Shown here one piece after another: positions 41,960-51,728 of a DNA stretch of 64,000 nt. The notes below the pieces were generated by a model. The model ran no database searches. It worked only from the letters and a program-made list of their open reading frames with translations, and had not been told where the DNA came from. The first letter of the stretch is position 1, and every line of letters begins with the position of its first letter. The DNA is taken from positions 124,001 through 188,000 of the forward strand of contig NZ_CALPBY010000002.1 in NCBI RefSeq assembly GCF_943181405.1, in the 5' to 3' direction. Both the position numbers and the translations under genes were made by a program. The DNA is from Cellulosimicrobium sp. Marseille-Q4280. Its GTDB lineage: Bacteria; Actinomycetota; Actinomycetes; Actinomycetales; Cellulomonadaceae.

Positions 41960-43681
41960 GTGACATCCCCGATCGACCGCATTCGTCCCGCCGTGTCCGC
42001 ACACCGCACCGTGGGGGACGCGGCCGTCCGGTTCGGGCTCGCGGTCCGTGCCGGCGCGAGGGACGCCGACGACGCCGCGGCGGTCGAGATCTGGTCGGTC
42101 GCCTCCGACGACCGGGCCGTCGCCGACGGCGACCTCTTCGTCGCGCTGCCGGGTGCCCGCGCGCACGGGGCCGGGTTCGCCGCGGCCGCCGTCGAGCGCG
42201 GTGCGCGCGCGGTCCTCACCGACGAGCAGGGTGCCCTCCTCCTGGCAGACGCCGTGACGGGCGTCCCCGTCCTCGTCGCCGACGACCCGCGGTCGATGCT
42301 CGGCCCGCTGGCCGCCTGGGTCTACGGCAACCCCGCGGACGGGTTGACGACGTTCGGCGTCACGGGGACGAACGGCAAGACGACCACGACGTACCTCCTG
42401 GACCACGCGCTGCGCGCGCTCGGCTGGAAGGGCGGGCTCATCGGCACGGTGGAGATGCGCTCGGGCGACCGGGTCCTGCCGAGCCGGCTGACGACGCCCG
42501 AGGCGGCGGACCTCCAGGCGCTCCTCGCGGCGATGCGCGAGGACGAGGTGAGCACGCTCGCGATGGAGGTCTCGTCGCACGCCCTGGCGCTGCACCGCGT
42601 CGACGGTCTCGTGTTCGACGTGGTCGGGTTCACCAACCTCAGCCAGGACCACCTCGACTTCCACGGCGACCTCCAGGAGTACTTCGAGGCGAAGTCGCTG
42701 CTCTTCACGCCCGACCACGCGCGCCGCGGCGTCGTCGTCGTGGACGACGCGTGGGGGGAGCGGATGGTCGACGCCGCCCGGGTGCCCGTCGCGACGCTCC
42801 GCGTGGCCGGGGGAGGTCCGGACGCCTCGCCGGCCGACTGGACCGTCTCCGACGTCGAGGCGGTCGCTGCCGGCGGCACCTCGTTCACGCTGCGCCATCG
42901 CGACGGGCGCGCCGTCCGGACGTCGACCGGGCTCCCGGGCGGCTTCAACGTGGCGAACGCCGCGCTCGCGCTCGCCATGGTCCTCGAGGCCGGCTCGGAC
43001 GCGCGTGACGTCGAGGAGGCCCTCGCCGCCGCCGGCGGCCTGGCACCTGCCGTGCCGGGGCGCATGGAGCTCGTCTCGACCGTGCCGCACGAGCCGCGCG
43101 TGATCGTCGACTTCGCGCACAACCCCGACGCGCTCACGCTGGCGCTCGACGCGCTGCGTCCGACGACTCCCGGCCGGCTCGTCGTCGTGTTCGGCGCGAC
43201 GGGCGACCGTGACCGCGGCAAGCGGCCGACCATGGGCACGGTCGCCGTCGACGGCGCCGACGTGGTCGTCGTGACCGACGACGACCCGCACGGCGAGGAC
43301 CCCGCCGCCATCCGGGCCGAGGTGCTGCCCGGGGCCCTGGCCGCGCGCGACGCGCTGCGCGCCGCCCCGGTGCCGCGCGACGTCGTCGTGCGGGAGGTCG
43401 CGCCGCGGGCGCGCGCGATCCGGGAGGCGGTCGCCGCCGCCGGTCCGCAGGACACCGTCCTCGTCGCGGGCCGTGGCCACGAGGTGTGGCAGGAGATCGC
43501 CGGCGTCGACCACCCGCTCGACGACCGCGTCGAGGCCCGCGCGGCGCTCGCGGCCCGGACCGGTGCGCCCCCGGACCCGTCCCGCACGACCCTGCCCGGC
43601 GCGTCCGCGGGTACGCCCTCCGCGCCGACCGCCACCGAACCTCTCGCGACGACGCACGACCCGAAGGAGCACCACGCATGA
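41960..43681 (+). CDS. murE: UDP-MurNAc-tripeptide ligase MurE (likely Lys/Orn type)
   Basis: MurE adds the third amino acid to the peptidoglycan stem. The ATP site is VTGTNGKTTTTYLLDHAL, with HALALHRVDG and the SQDHLDFHGDL region after. The substrate motif is D441-D-P-H444 (DDPHGEDP). DAP-adding enzymes have DNPR, where the Arg binds the distal carboxylate. Its replacement by His argues against DAP and for L-lysine or L-ornithine, as in Cellulomonas relatives; this is an inference. It has 573 residues with a 40-residue disordered tail. It is coupled to murF by ATGA. Confidence 0.95.
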   Translation: MTSPIDRIRPAVSAHRTVGDAAVRFGLAVRAGARDADDAAAVEIWSVASDDRAVADGDLFVALPGARAHGAGFAAAAVERGARAVLTDEQGALLLADAVTGVPVLVADDPRSMLGPLAAWVYGNPADGLTTFGVTGTNGKTTTTYLLDHALRALGWKGGLIGTVEMRSGDRVLPSRLTTPEAADLQALLAAMREDEVSTLAMEVSSHALALHRVDGLVFDVVGFTNLSQDHLDFHGDLQEYFEAKSLLFTPDHARRGVVVVDDAWGERMVDAARVPVATLRVAGGGPDASPADWTVSDVEAVAAGGTSFTLRHRDGRAVRTSTGLPGGFNVANAALALAMVLEAGSDARDVEEALAAAGGLAPAVPGRMELVSTVPHEPRVIVDFAHNPDALTLALDALRPTTPGRLVVVFGATGDRDRGKRPTMGTVAVDGADVVVVTDDDPHGEDPAAIRAEVLPGALAARDALRAAPVPRDVVVREVAPRARAIREAVAAAGPQDTVLVAGRGHEVWQEIAGVDHPLDDRVEARAALAARTGAPPDPSRTTLPGASAGTPSAPTATEPLATTHDPKEHHA

Positions 43682-45183
43682 TCGAGCTCACTGCGGCCGA
43701 GGTGGCCGCAGCGACCGGTGGACGCCTGTCCGCCGACCCCGACGTGCGGGTGGGCGGCCCCGTCGTCGTCGACTCCCGCAAGGTCGTGCCGGGCGCGCTG
43801 TTCGTCGCGCTGCCGGGCGAGCACGTCGACGGGCACGACTTCGCGCCCCGGGCCGTCGCGGACGGCGCGACGCTCGTGCTGGCCGCCCGGGAGCTGGACG
43901 AGCCGTGCGTCGTCGTGGACGACGTGCAGACGGCGCTCGGCGAGCTCGCCCGGCACGTGCTCGCGACGCTGCGCGAGCGGGGGGACCTGCGCGTCGTCGC
44001 CGTGACCGGGTCGGTCGGCAAGACGACGACCAAGGACCTGCTGGGTCAGCTCCTGCGCGCCGAGGGGCCGACGGTCGTCCCGCAGGGGTCGTTCAACAAC
44101 GAGATCGGCCTGCCGCTGACGGTGCTCGAGGCGGACGGCTCGACGCGGTTCCTCGTCCTCGAGATGGGCGCGAGCGGCGTCGGCCACCTCACGTACCTGA
44201 CCCGCATCGCGCCGCCCGACGTCTCGGTCGTGCTCACGGTGGGCAGCGCGCACCTCGGCGAGTTCGGCGGGATCGAGGCCGTCGCGCGCGCGAAGGCGGA
44301 GATCGTCGCGGGCCTCGCGCCGGGCGGGACCGCGGTGCTCAACGCCGACGACCTGCGCGTCGCCGCCATGGCCGACGTGGCGCCCGGCGAGGTCGTGACG
44401 TTCGGGACGATCCCCTCGGCGGACGTGCGCGCCGAGGACCTGCGCATCGACCGCACCGGACGCGTCGCCTTCACGCTGCGCACGCGTGCGACGGCCGACG
44501 GCACGTCGGCGGACGGCACGACCACCGCCGGTGGGACGACCGCGGAGGCCGCCGTGACGTTGGGCCTCGTCGGCGAGCACCACGTGACCAACGCGCTGGC
44601 CGCCGCCACGGCGGCACTGCGTCTCGGGGTCGCTCTGCCCGACGTCGCGGCCCGCCTGTCGGACGCGCGCGCCCTGAGCCCGCACCGCATGCAGGTGACC
44701 GAGCGCGCCGACGGCGTGACGGTCATCGACGACTCGTACAACGCGAACCCGGACTCGATGCGCGCCGCGCTGAAGGCCCTCGCGGTCGTCGCGGGGCGGG
44801 ACCGACGCTCGGTCGCGGTGCTCGGCGAGATGCTCGAGCTCGGCGACGACTCGCGCGTCGCGCACGACGACATCGGCCGTCTCGTGGTGCGATTGAACAT
44901 CAAGCTGCTCGTCGTGGTCGGCGAGGGTGCCGGGGGCATCCACGACGGTGCGACCCAGGAGGGTTCCTGGGGTGACGAGACGCGCTTCGTGCCCGACGTC
45001 GCGGTGGCCGCCGCGCTGCTGCGCGAGGAGCTGCGGGAAGGGGACGTCGTGCTCGTGAAGGCCTCCAACGGGTCCGGCCTGTGGCGTCTCGGCGACGAGC
45101 TCGCCGCGGCGGACCCGGCCGTCACGTCCGGCCTGTCCGACCGTGCCGTCGCTCCCGGCGAGCCGCAGGACGGTCGCGCATGA
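43678..45183 (+). CDS. murF: UDP-MurNAc-pentapeptide synthetase MurF
   Basis: MurF adds D-Ala-D-Ala to complete the pentapeptide. The N-terminal domain is [14 protein letters not shown], the ATP site [18 protein letters not shown], the Mur-ligase motif [12 protein letters not shown], and the C-terminal domain [20 protein letters not shown]. It has 501 residues. Both ends overlap neighbours as ATGA. The D-Ala-D-Ala ligase gene ddl is not in this cluster and must be elsewhere. Confidence 0.97.
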   Translation: MIELTAAEVAAATGGRLSADPDVRVGGPVVVDSRKVVPGALFVALPGEHVDGHDFAPRAVADGATLVLAARELDEPCVVVDDVQTALGELARHVLATLRERGDLRVVAVTGSVGKTTTKDLLGQLLRAEGPTVVPQGSFNNEIGLPLTVLEADGSTRFLVLEMGASGVGHLTYLTRIAPPDVSVVLTVGSAHLGEFGGIEAVARAKAEIVAGLAPGGTAVLNADDLRVAAMADVAPGEVVTFGTIPSADVRAEDLRIDRTGRVAFTLRTRATADGTSADGTTTAGGTTAEAAVTLGLVGEHHVTNALAAATAALRLGVALPDVAARLSDARALSPHRMQVTERADGVTVIDDSYNANPDSMRAALKALAVVAGRDRRSVAVLGEMLELGDDSRVAHDDIGRLVVRLNIKLLVVVGEGAGGIHDGATQEGSWGDETRFVPDVAVAAALLREELREGDVVLVKASNGSGLWRLGDELAAADPAVTSGLSDRAVAPGEPQDGRA

Positions 45184-46262
45184 TCGCGGTCCTCGTCGCG
45201 GCGGGAGTCTCGCTGCTTGTCGCGCTGTTCGGGACGCCGCTGTTCATCCGCTTCCTCGTGCACCGCAACTACGGGCAGTTCGTCCGCCAGGACGGCCCGA
45301 CGGCGCACTTCACGAAGCGCGGCACGCCGACGATGGGCGGCGTCGTCATCATCGGCGCGACGCTGCTCGGCTGGGCGATGTCCTACGTGGTCTCCGGGCG
45401 CTTCCCGAGCGTCTCGGCCCTCCTCGTGCTGTTCCTCATGACGGGCCTGGGGCTCGTCGGGTTCCTCGACGACTTCACGAAGATCAAGAAGCAGCGCAGC
45501 CTCGGCCTGACGGCGCGCGCGAAGATCGTGGGCCAGGGCGCCGTCGGCATCACGTTCGCCGTGCTCGCGCTGCAGTTCCCCAACGAGAACGGCCGGACGC
45601 CCGCGTCCACGCGCATCTCGTTCCTGCGCGACACGAACCTCGACCTCGCGTTCGCGGGCGTGACGATCGGGTTGATCCTCTTCGTCATCTGGGCCAACTT
45701 CCTCATCACGGCATGGTCCAACGCCGTGAACCTCACGGACGGGCTGGACGGGCTCGCGACGGGCGTGTCGCTCATCGTGTTCGGCGCCTACATCCTCGTG
45801 AGCATCTGGCAGCTCAACCAGACGTGCCAGCGGATCGTCTCGGCCGGGCCGCGCTGCTACGAGGTGCGCGACCCGCAGGACCTGGCGATCATCGCCGCAG
45901 CCATCATGGGGGCCTGCTTCGGCTTCCTGTGGTGGAACGCGAGCCCGGCCAAGATCTTCATGGGCGACACCGGCTCGCTCGCGCTCGGCGGCGCGCTCGC
46001 CGGGCTGTCGATCCTCTCGCGCACCGAGATCCTCGCGGCCATCATCGGGGGGCTGTTCGTCATCATCGTCATGTCGGACATCATCCAGATCGGCTTCTTC
46101 AAGATGACCGGGAAGCGCGTGTTCAAGATGGCGCCGCTGCACCACCACTTCGAGCTGTCCGGGTGGGGCGAGGTCACGATCGTCATCCGGTTCTGGCTCA
46201 TCGCCGGGCTGTTCGCCGCCCTCGGCATGGGGGTCTTCTACGCCGAGTGGGTGGTCGGCTAG
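45180..46262 (+). CDS. mraY: Phospho-MurNAc-pentapeptide translocase MraY
   Basis: This 360-residue polytopic membrane enzyme makes lipid I from UDP-MurNAc-pentapeptide and undecaprenyl phosphate. The motifs are [32 protein letters not shown] (Mg-binding acidic pair), [12 protein letters not shown] and [11 protein letters not shown]. About ten TM segments are evident. Its TAG stop shares one base with the murD GTG. Confidence 0.98.
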   Translation: MIAVLVAAGVSLLVALFGTPLFIRFLVHRNYGQFVRQDGPTAHFTKRGTPTMGGVVIIGATLLGWAMSYVVSGRFPSVSALLVLFLMTGLGLVGFLDDFTKIKKQRSLGLTARAKIVGQGAVGITFAVLALQFPNENGRTPASTRISFLRDTNLDLAFAGVTIGLILFVIWANFLITAWSNAVNLTDGLDGLATGVSLIVFGAYILVSIWQLNQTCQRIVSAGPRCYEVRDPQDLAIIAAAIMGACFGFLWWNASPAKIFMGDTGSLALGGALAGLSILSRTEILAAIIGGLFVIIVMSDIIQIGFFKMTGKRVFKMAPLHHHFELSGWGEVTIVIRFWLIAGLFAALGMGVFYAEWVVG

Positions 46263-47710
46263 TGGTGCGCGACCGTCACGACCTCGCCGTGCCGCTCGCC
46301 GACGCCCGGGTCGTGGTCGCCGGTCTCGGCGTGTCCGGCCGAGCCGCGGCGGCCGCCCTGCGGCCCCGGGCGGCGCGTGTCGTCACGCTCGACGACCGCG
46401 CGGACGACGCCGACGTGCGCTCCGCGGACGCCGTGGACCTGGGGGAGACGGACCTCGTCGTGGCCTCGCCCGGCTGGTCGCCGAGCCACCCGCTCCTCGT
46501 CGGGGCCGCCGCTCGGGGCGTCCCCGTCTGGAGCGAGGTCGAGCTGGCGTGGCGCCTGCGGGTCGACGGCCCTGCGGGGCGCCCCGCGCCGTGGCTCGCG
46601 GTCACCGGGACCAACGGCAAGACCACGACGGTCGAGATGCTCGAGACGATCCTGCGCACCGCGGGGCTGCGCGCCGCCGCGGTCGGGAACGTCGGGACCC
46701 CGGTCGTCGAGGCGGCGCTCGACCCCGGGCTCGAGGTGCTGGCGGTCGAGCTCTCGAGCTTCCAGCTCCACTTCACGCACACGACGTCGCCCGAGGCGGG
46801 CGCGGTGCTCAACGTCGCTCCCGACCACCTCGACTGGCACGGCGGGATCGACGCCTACGCGGCCGACAAGGGCCGGGTCTACGAGGACGCGCAGGTCGCG
46901 TGCGTCTACAACGTGGCCGACGCGCGGACCGAGGCGCTCGTGGTCGACGCGGACGTCGTCGAGGGTGCCCGGGCGGTCGGGTTCACGCTGGGCGCGCCCG
47001 CGCGCGGGCAGCTCGGCGTCGTCGAGGGCGTGCTCGTCGACCGGGCTTTCCACGCTCCGGCGGACGCGCGCGACCGGCACACCTACGCCGCGGAGCTCGC
47101 CACGCTCGACGACCTCGCGCACCTCGCCGGCGCCGACGGGCAGGTCCCGGCGCACGTCGTCGCGAACGCCCTGGCAGCCGCCGCGCTCGCCCGGGCCCAC
47201 GGCGTGCCGGCCGTGGCGGTCCGTGACGGGCTGCGCGCCTTCCGCACCGGTGCGCACCGGATCCAGCAGGTCGCGACCGTCGACGACGTCGCGTACGTCG
47301 ACGACTCGAAGGCCACCAACGCGCACGCCGCCTCCGCGTCCCTCGCGGCGTTCGCCGCCGGGACCGTCGTGTGGGTCGCGGGCGGCCTCGCGAAGGGTGC
47401 GTCATTCGACGACCTCGTCGCGTCCCGCGCCGACCGGTTGCGCGCCGTCGTGCTCATCGGTGTCGACGCGGACCCGTTCGCCGCGGCCCTCGCCCGACAC
47501 GCGCCGGATATCCCCGTCGTGCGCGTGGATCCTGGCGACACTGGGACGGTGATGACCCGTGCCGTCGACTCCGCCCGCCGCCTCGCCGCCCCCGGCGACA
47601 CGGTGCTGCTCGCCCCGGCGGGGGCGTCGATGGACCAGTTCCGCTCGTACGCGGCGCGTGGCGACGCGTTCGCCGACGCCGCCCGTGCCCTCGCGCCCGA
47701 GCACGGGTAG
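46262..47710 (+). CDS. murD: UDP-MurNAc-L-Ala-D-Glu ligase MurD
   Basis: MurD adds D-glutamate to UDP-MurNAc-L-Ala. The features are an N-terminal Rossmann domain (RVVVAGLGVSGRAAAAAL), ATP site VTGTNGKTTTVEML, ELSSFQLHFTHTTSP, LNVAPDHLDWHGG and the C-terminal VDDSKATNAHAASASLAAF. It has 482 residues from GTG 46262; a second GTG at 46265 is the alternative. Confidence 0.97.
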   Translation: MVRDRHDLAVPLADARVVVAGLGVSGRAAAAALRPRAARVVTLDDRADDADVRSADAVDLGETDLVVASPGWSPSHPLLVGAAARGVPVWSEVELAWRLRVDGPAGRPAPWLAVTGTNGKTTTVEMLETILRTAGLRAAAVGNVGTPVVEAALDPGLEVLAVELSSFQLHFTHTTSPEAGAVLNVAPDHLDWHGGIDAYAADKGRVYEDAQVACVYNVADARTEALVVDADVVEGARAVGFTLGAPARGQLGVVEGVLVDRAFHAPADARDRHTYAAELATLDDLAHLAGADGQVPAHVVANALAAAALARAHGVPAVAVRDGLRAFRTGAHRIQQVATVDDVAYVDDSKATNAHAASASLAAFAAGTVVWVAGGLAKGASFDDLVASRADRLRAVVLIGVDADPFAAALARHAPDIPVVRVDPGDTGTVMTRAVDSARRLAAPGDTVLLAPAGASMDQFRSYAARGDAFADAARALAPEHG

Positions 47711-47713
47711 CCG

Positions 47714-49042
47714 ATGACGCAGACCGCGAGCGGCCGGACCTCGACGTCGCGCACGGGGAAGGCGCCACGACGCTCCCCGGGAACCGCGCCCCGCACGGCC
47801 GCCCGGCCCGCGCGGACGGCCCCGGCCCCCGAGCGGCAGTGGCTCGGCCAGTGGAACAGCACCGTGACGAGCTACTACCTGCTCGTGGGCGCGACCACGC
47901 TCCTGACGATCATCGGGCTCGTCATGGTGTTCTCGAGCTCGGCCGTCACGGAGATCGCGGAGGGCCGTTCGCCGTTCACCGCGCTCCTGAGCCAGGGTCA
48001 GTTCGTCCTCATCGGCCTCCCCGTGCTGCTCGTCGCCGCGCGCCTTCCCGTGCGCTGGTACAAGGCGCTCGCGTGGCCGGCGCTCGTCGTCGCGCTCGGC
48101 CTTCTCGTGGCCGTGCTGTTCGTCGGGTCGAGCCGGGGTGGGAACACGGGCTGGATCGCGCTGGGCGCCTTCTCGTTCCAGCCGTCCGAGATCGCGAAGC
48201 TCGCGCTCGCCCTGTGGCTCGGGGTGGTCCTCGGCCGCAAGCAGCACCTGCTCGGCCGGTGGCGCCACGTCATCGTCCCGGCGGTGCCCGGGGCGCTCGT
48301 CGTCGTCGGCCTCGTGCTGGGCGGCCACGACCTCGGGACCGCGCTCGTCATCATGCTCCTCGTCGCGGGCGCCTTCTTCGTCTCCGGCGCGAGCACGCGC
48401 CTGCTGGGGCTGGGCGCCGCGGTCGCCGCGTTCGTCGTCGGGTACGCGTTCATCCTCCAGCAGGACGGTGGCGACCGGCTCGGGCGCATCATGGCGACGT
48501 ACGGCGAGTGCACGGACACGCTCGGGGAGTGCTACCAGCCGACGCACGGGCTCTGGGCGCTCGGCACGGGCGGCCTGACGGGGGTCGGGCTGGGCGCGAG
48601 CCGGGAGAAGTGGAACTACCTCCCGGAGGCGCACAACGACTACATCTTCGCCGTGATCGGCGAGGAGCTCGGTCTGCTCGGGACCCTGCTCGTCCTGGGC
48701 CTGTTCGTGGTGCTGGGCCTCGCGATGAGCCGGATCGTGCGGCGCCACGACGACCCGTTCGTCAAGATCACGACCGCCGCGATCGCGTGCTGGATCGTGG
48801 GTCAGGCGTTCATCAACATCGGCGTGGTCATCGGGCTGCTGCCCGTGATCGGCGTGCCGCTGCCGCTCGTGTCGGCGGGCGGGACGGCGCTCATCATGAC
48901 GATGGCGGCGCTCGGCGTCGTCATCTCCTTCGCGCGCACCGAGCCCGGCGCGGCCGAGGCGCTCGCCGCGCGGGGGAGCGTCGTCCGCCGTTCCCTCGCG
49001 GTCGTCGGCCGGGCCGCCAGGCCGCGCCGCCGCACCACCTGA
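47714..49042 (+). CDS. ftsW: Septal glycosyltransferase FtsW
   Basis: This 442-residue SEDS-family protein polymerises septal glycan from lipid II. About 48 basic Ala/Thr/Pro-rich cytoplasmic residues precede ten or so TM helices. The motifs are LVMVFSSSAVTE, RGGNTGWIALGAFSFQPSEIAKLALALW, GHDLGTALVIM, PEAHNDYIFAVIGEELGLLG and VGLLPVIGVPLPLVSAGGTALIMTM. It pairs with FtsI. It starts 3 nt after murD. A 95-bp gap with no hairpin precedes murG. Confidence 0.97.
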   Translation: MTQTASGRTSTSRTGKAPRRSPGTAPRTAARPARTAPAPERQWLGQWNSTVTSYYLLVGATTLLTIIGLVMVFSSSAVTEIAEGRSPFTALLSQGQFVLIGLPVLLVAARLPVRWYKALAWPALVVALGLLVAVLFVGSSRGGNTGWIALGAFSFQPSEIAKLALALWLGVVLGRKQHLLGRWRHVIVPAVPGALVVVGLVLGGHDLGTALVIMLLVAGAFFVSGASTRLLGLGAAVAAFVVGYAFILQQDGGDRLGRIMATYGECTDTLGECYQPTHGLWALGTGGLTGVGLGASREKWNYLPEAHNDYIFAVIGEELGLLGTLLVLGLFVVLGLAMSRIVRRHDDPFVKITTAAIACWIVGQAFINIGVVIGLLPVIGVPLPLVSAGGTALIMTMAALGVVISFARTEPGAAEALAARGSVVRRSLAVVGRAARPRRRTT

Positions 49043-49137
49043 GCGCAGGGCTCCGGCGTCGGGTCACCCGGCAGGAGCACACCCCCAGACCAGAGGACGA
49101 CGCGGCAACCGCCGCGCAGGGAAGGACGACGAGGTAC

Positions 49138-50274
49138 GTGACGACGATCGGATCTGTGGTGCTCGCGGGCGGCGGGACGGCGGGGCACGTCAACCCGCTG
49201 CTCGCGGTGGCGGACGAGCTGAGGGCGCGGGAGCCCGGCCTCGTGGTGACGGCGCTGGGGGTCGCCGGCGGACTCGAGGACGATCTCGTGCCCGCACGCG
49301 GCTACCCGCTGCGGCACGTGCCGCGCGTCCCGCTGCCGCGCCGGCCGAGCGCCGAGTGGATCAACCTCCCGGGCCGGTTCAAGGCGGCGGTCGACGCCGC
49401 GGGTGCGGCGATCGACGAGTCCGGCGCGCGTGTCGTCGTGGGTTTCGGCGGGTACGTCTCGACGCCTGCCTACGTCGCGGCGCACCGTCGTGGTGTGCCC
49501 ATCGTCGTGCACGAGCAGAACGCGCGGCCGGGTCTCGCGAACCGGGCCGGCGCGCGCTGGGCGGCGCGCGTCGGGGTGACGTTCGAGGGCACGCCGCTCA
49601 AGGGCGGGGTCGTCACGGGTCTGCCGCTGCGCCGCGAGATCGCGGACCTCGTCACGGCGCGCTCGACGGATCCCGCCGGGGTGCGGGCTCGCGCCGCGGC
49701 GAGCCTCGGGCTCGACCCGGCCGCGCCCACGCTCGTGGTCACGGGCGGCTCCCTCGGCGCGCAGAGCCTCAACGTGGCCGTCTCCGGCGCGGCGGGCGAG
49801 CTGCTGGGCGCGGGCGCCCAGGTGCTGCACCTCACCGGCAAGGGCAAGGACGGCCCCGTGCGGGACGCGGTCGCCGGCGTGGCCGTCGGGGGCGCGCGCT
49901 ACGACGTGCGCGAGTACCTCGCGGAGATGCAGCTCGCGCTCGCCGTGGCGGACCTCGTGGTCTGCCGGGCCGGTGCCGGCACGGTGGGCGAGCTCGCCGC
50001 GCTGGGGATCCCGGCCGTGTACGTCCCGCTCCCGATCGGCAACGGCGAGCAGCGGCTCAACGCCACGCCCGTGGTCGACGCCGGGGGCGGCCTGCTCGTC
50101 GACGACGACGCCCTGGACGCCACGTGGGTCGCCCGCAACGTGCCGGGGCTCCTCGGCGACCCCGTCCGCCTCGCGGCGATGGCGCGCGCCGCGGCGGGTG
50201 CCGGGGTGCGCGACGGCGCAGCGCGCGTCGCGGACCTCGTCGCCGAGGCCGTGGCCGAGGGGACGCGTCCGTGA
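49138..50274 (+). CDS. murG: Lipid II synthase MurG
   Basis: MurG transfers GlcNAc from UDP-GlcNAc to lipid I at the inner membrane face. The features are the N-terminal glycine-rich loop VLAGGGTAGHVNPLLAVADEL, VVGFGGYVSTPAYVAA, IVVHEQNARPGLANR, VTGGSLGAQSLN and the UDP-GlcNAc site CRAGAGTVGELAALGIPAVYVPLP. It has 378 residues from GTG 49138. Its stop overlaps murC as GTGA. Confidence 0.97.
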   Translation: MTTIGSVVLAGGGTAGHVNPLLAVADELRAREPGLVVTALGVAGGLEDDLVPARGYPLRHVPRVPLPRRPSAEWINLPGRFKAAVDAAGAAIDESGARVVVGFGGYVSTPAYVAAHRRGVPIVVHEQNARPGLANRAGARWAARVGVTFEGTPLKGGVVTGLPLRREIADLVTARSTDPAGVRARAAASLGLDPAAPTLVVTGGSLGAQSLNVAVSGAAGELLGAGAQVLHLTGKGKDGPVRDAVAGVAVGGARYDVREYLAEMQLALAVADLVVCRAGAGTVGELAALGIPAVYVPLPIGNGEQRLNATPVVDAGGGLLVDDDALDATWVARNVPGLLGDPVRLAAMARAAAGAGVRDGAARVADLVAEAVAEGTRP

Positions 50275-51728
50275 GCGGCGACGCCCGGGACGTGGAGCGA
50301 CTGGAGGACCTCGGGACCGTCCACCTCGTCGGGATCGGCGGGGCGGGGATGTCCGTGGTCGCCCGGCTGCTCGCGGCCCACGGTGTCCCGGTGCAGGGTT
50401 CCGACGCGCGGGAGGGGGAGTCGCTCGCCGCGCTCCGCGCCGACGGCCTGCGCGTCTGGGCGGGGCACGACGCCGGGCACGTCGCGGGGGCGGACACCGT
50501 CGTGGTGTCGAGCGCGGTGCGCGAGAGCAACCCGGAGCTCGCCGCGGCGCGCGCCGGCGGTCTGCGCGTGCTGCACCGGTCGCAGGCCCTCGCCGCCCTG
50601 ATGGCGCAGGGCCGTGCTGTCGCGGTCGCCGGTGCCCACGGCAAGACGACGACCTCGGCGATGATCGCCACGGTGCTGCGCGGGGCAGGCGTCGACCCGT
50701 CGTTCGCGATCGGCGGGACGGTGCTCACCGCGGACGGCCCCGTCCCGGGCGGGCACCTCGGCGCCGGCGACGTCCTGGTGGCGGAGGCGGACGAGTCGGA
50801 CGGGTCCTTCCTCAACTACGCGCCCCAGGTCGCCGTCGTGACGAACGTCGAGCCCGACCACCTGGACCACTACGGCTCGCGCGCGGCCTTCGAGCAGGCG
50901 TTCATCGAGTTCGCCGCCCGAATCCTGCCCGGCGGGACGCTCGTGGCGTGCGCCGACGACGCCGGCTCCCTCGCGCTCGCCCGCGCGCACGCCGCGGGCG
51001 GGGGAGCGGTCGTCACGTACGGCACCGGCCCGGACGCCGACCTGCGCGTGCGCGACGTGCGGCCGGTCGCCGCGGAGGGTGCGCGCGGGGGTGTACGGGC
51101 CGCGCTCGACGGGAGCGTCGCGGGCCGGGCGGTCGACGGTCTCGACCTCGTGCTGCGCGTCCCCGGTCACCACAACGCGCTCAACGCGACCGCGGCCGTC
51201 GCGACCGCGGTCCTCCTCGGCGTCGACCCCGGCGTCGCCGTGACGGCGGCGCACGACTTCCTCGGCACGGGCCGACGCTTCGAGGCACGCGGCGAGGCGG
51301 GCGGCGTGCGCGTCGTCGACGACTACGCGCACCACCCGACGGAGATCGCGGCCCTGCTCGCCGCGGCGCGGCCCGTGGCGGACGACGGCCGCGTCGTCGT
51401 GCTCTTCCAGCCGCACCTCTACTCGCGCACGCGGGCCTTCGCGCGCGAGTTCGCGGACGCGCTCGGCGCCGCGGACGTCGTCGTCGTGACCGGGGTCTAC
51501 GCGGCGCGCGAGGACCCGGACCCGGCCGTGGACGCGTCCACGATCGTGGACCTCGTGCGCCCGGGGGTGGCGACCGCGGTCGAGGACCGGCTCGAGGCGG
51601 CCCGTCGGGCCGCCGACGCCGCACGCCCCGGTGACCTCCTCCTCACGGTCGGTGCGGGCGACGTGACCGAGCTCGGCGCCGTCGTCCTCGAGCGCCTCGC
51701 CGCGCGGGACGCGGGGACCGACGGCTGA
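50271..51728 (+). CDS. murC: UDP-MurNAc-L-alanine ligase MurC
   Basis: MurC adds L-Ala to UDP-MurNAc, the first stem-peptide step. The features are HLVGIGGAGMSVVARLL, ATP site VAGAHGKTTTSAMIATVL, AEADESDGSFLNYAP, TNVEPDHLDHYGS, and C-terminal VDDYAHHPTEIAALLAAAR and FQPHLYSRTRAFAREFADAL. It has 485 residues. It is third in gene order after ftsW but first in the pathway. TGATG links it to ftsQ. Confidence 0.97.
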   Translation: MSGDARDVERLEDLGTVHLVGIGGAGMSVVARLLAAHGVPVQGSDAREGESLAALRADGLRVWAGHDAGHVAGADTVVVSSAVRESNPELAAARAGGLRVLHRSQALAALMAQGRAVAVAGAHGKTTTSAMIATVLRGAGVDPSFAIGGTVLTADGPVPGGHLGAGDVLVAEADESDGSFLNYAPQVAVVTNVEPDHLDHYGSRAAFEQAFIEFAARILPGGTLVACADDAGSLALARAHAAGGGAVVTYGTGPDADLRVRDVRPVAAEGARGGVRAALDGSVAGRAVDGLDLVLRVPGHHNALNATAAVATAVLLGVDPGVAVTAAHDFLGTGRRFEARGEAGGVRVVDDYAHHPTEIAALLAAARPVADDGRVVVLFQPHLYSRTRAFAREFADALGAADVVVVTGVYAAREDPDPAVDASTIVDLVRPGVATAVEDRLEAARRAADAARPGDLLLTVGAGDVTELGAVVLERLAARDAGTDG

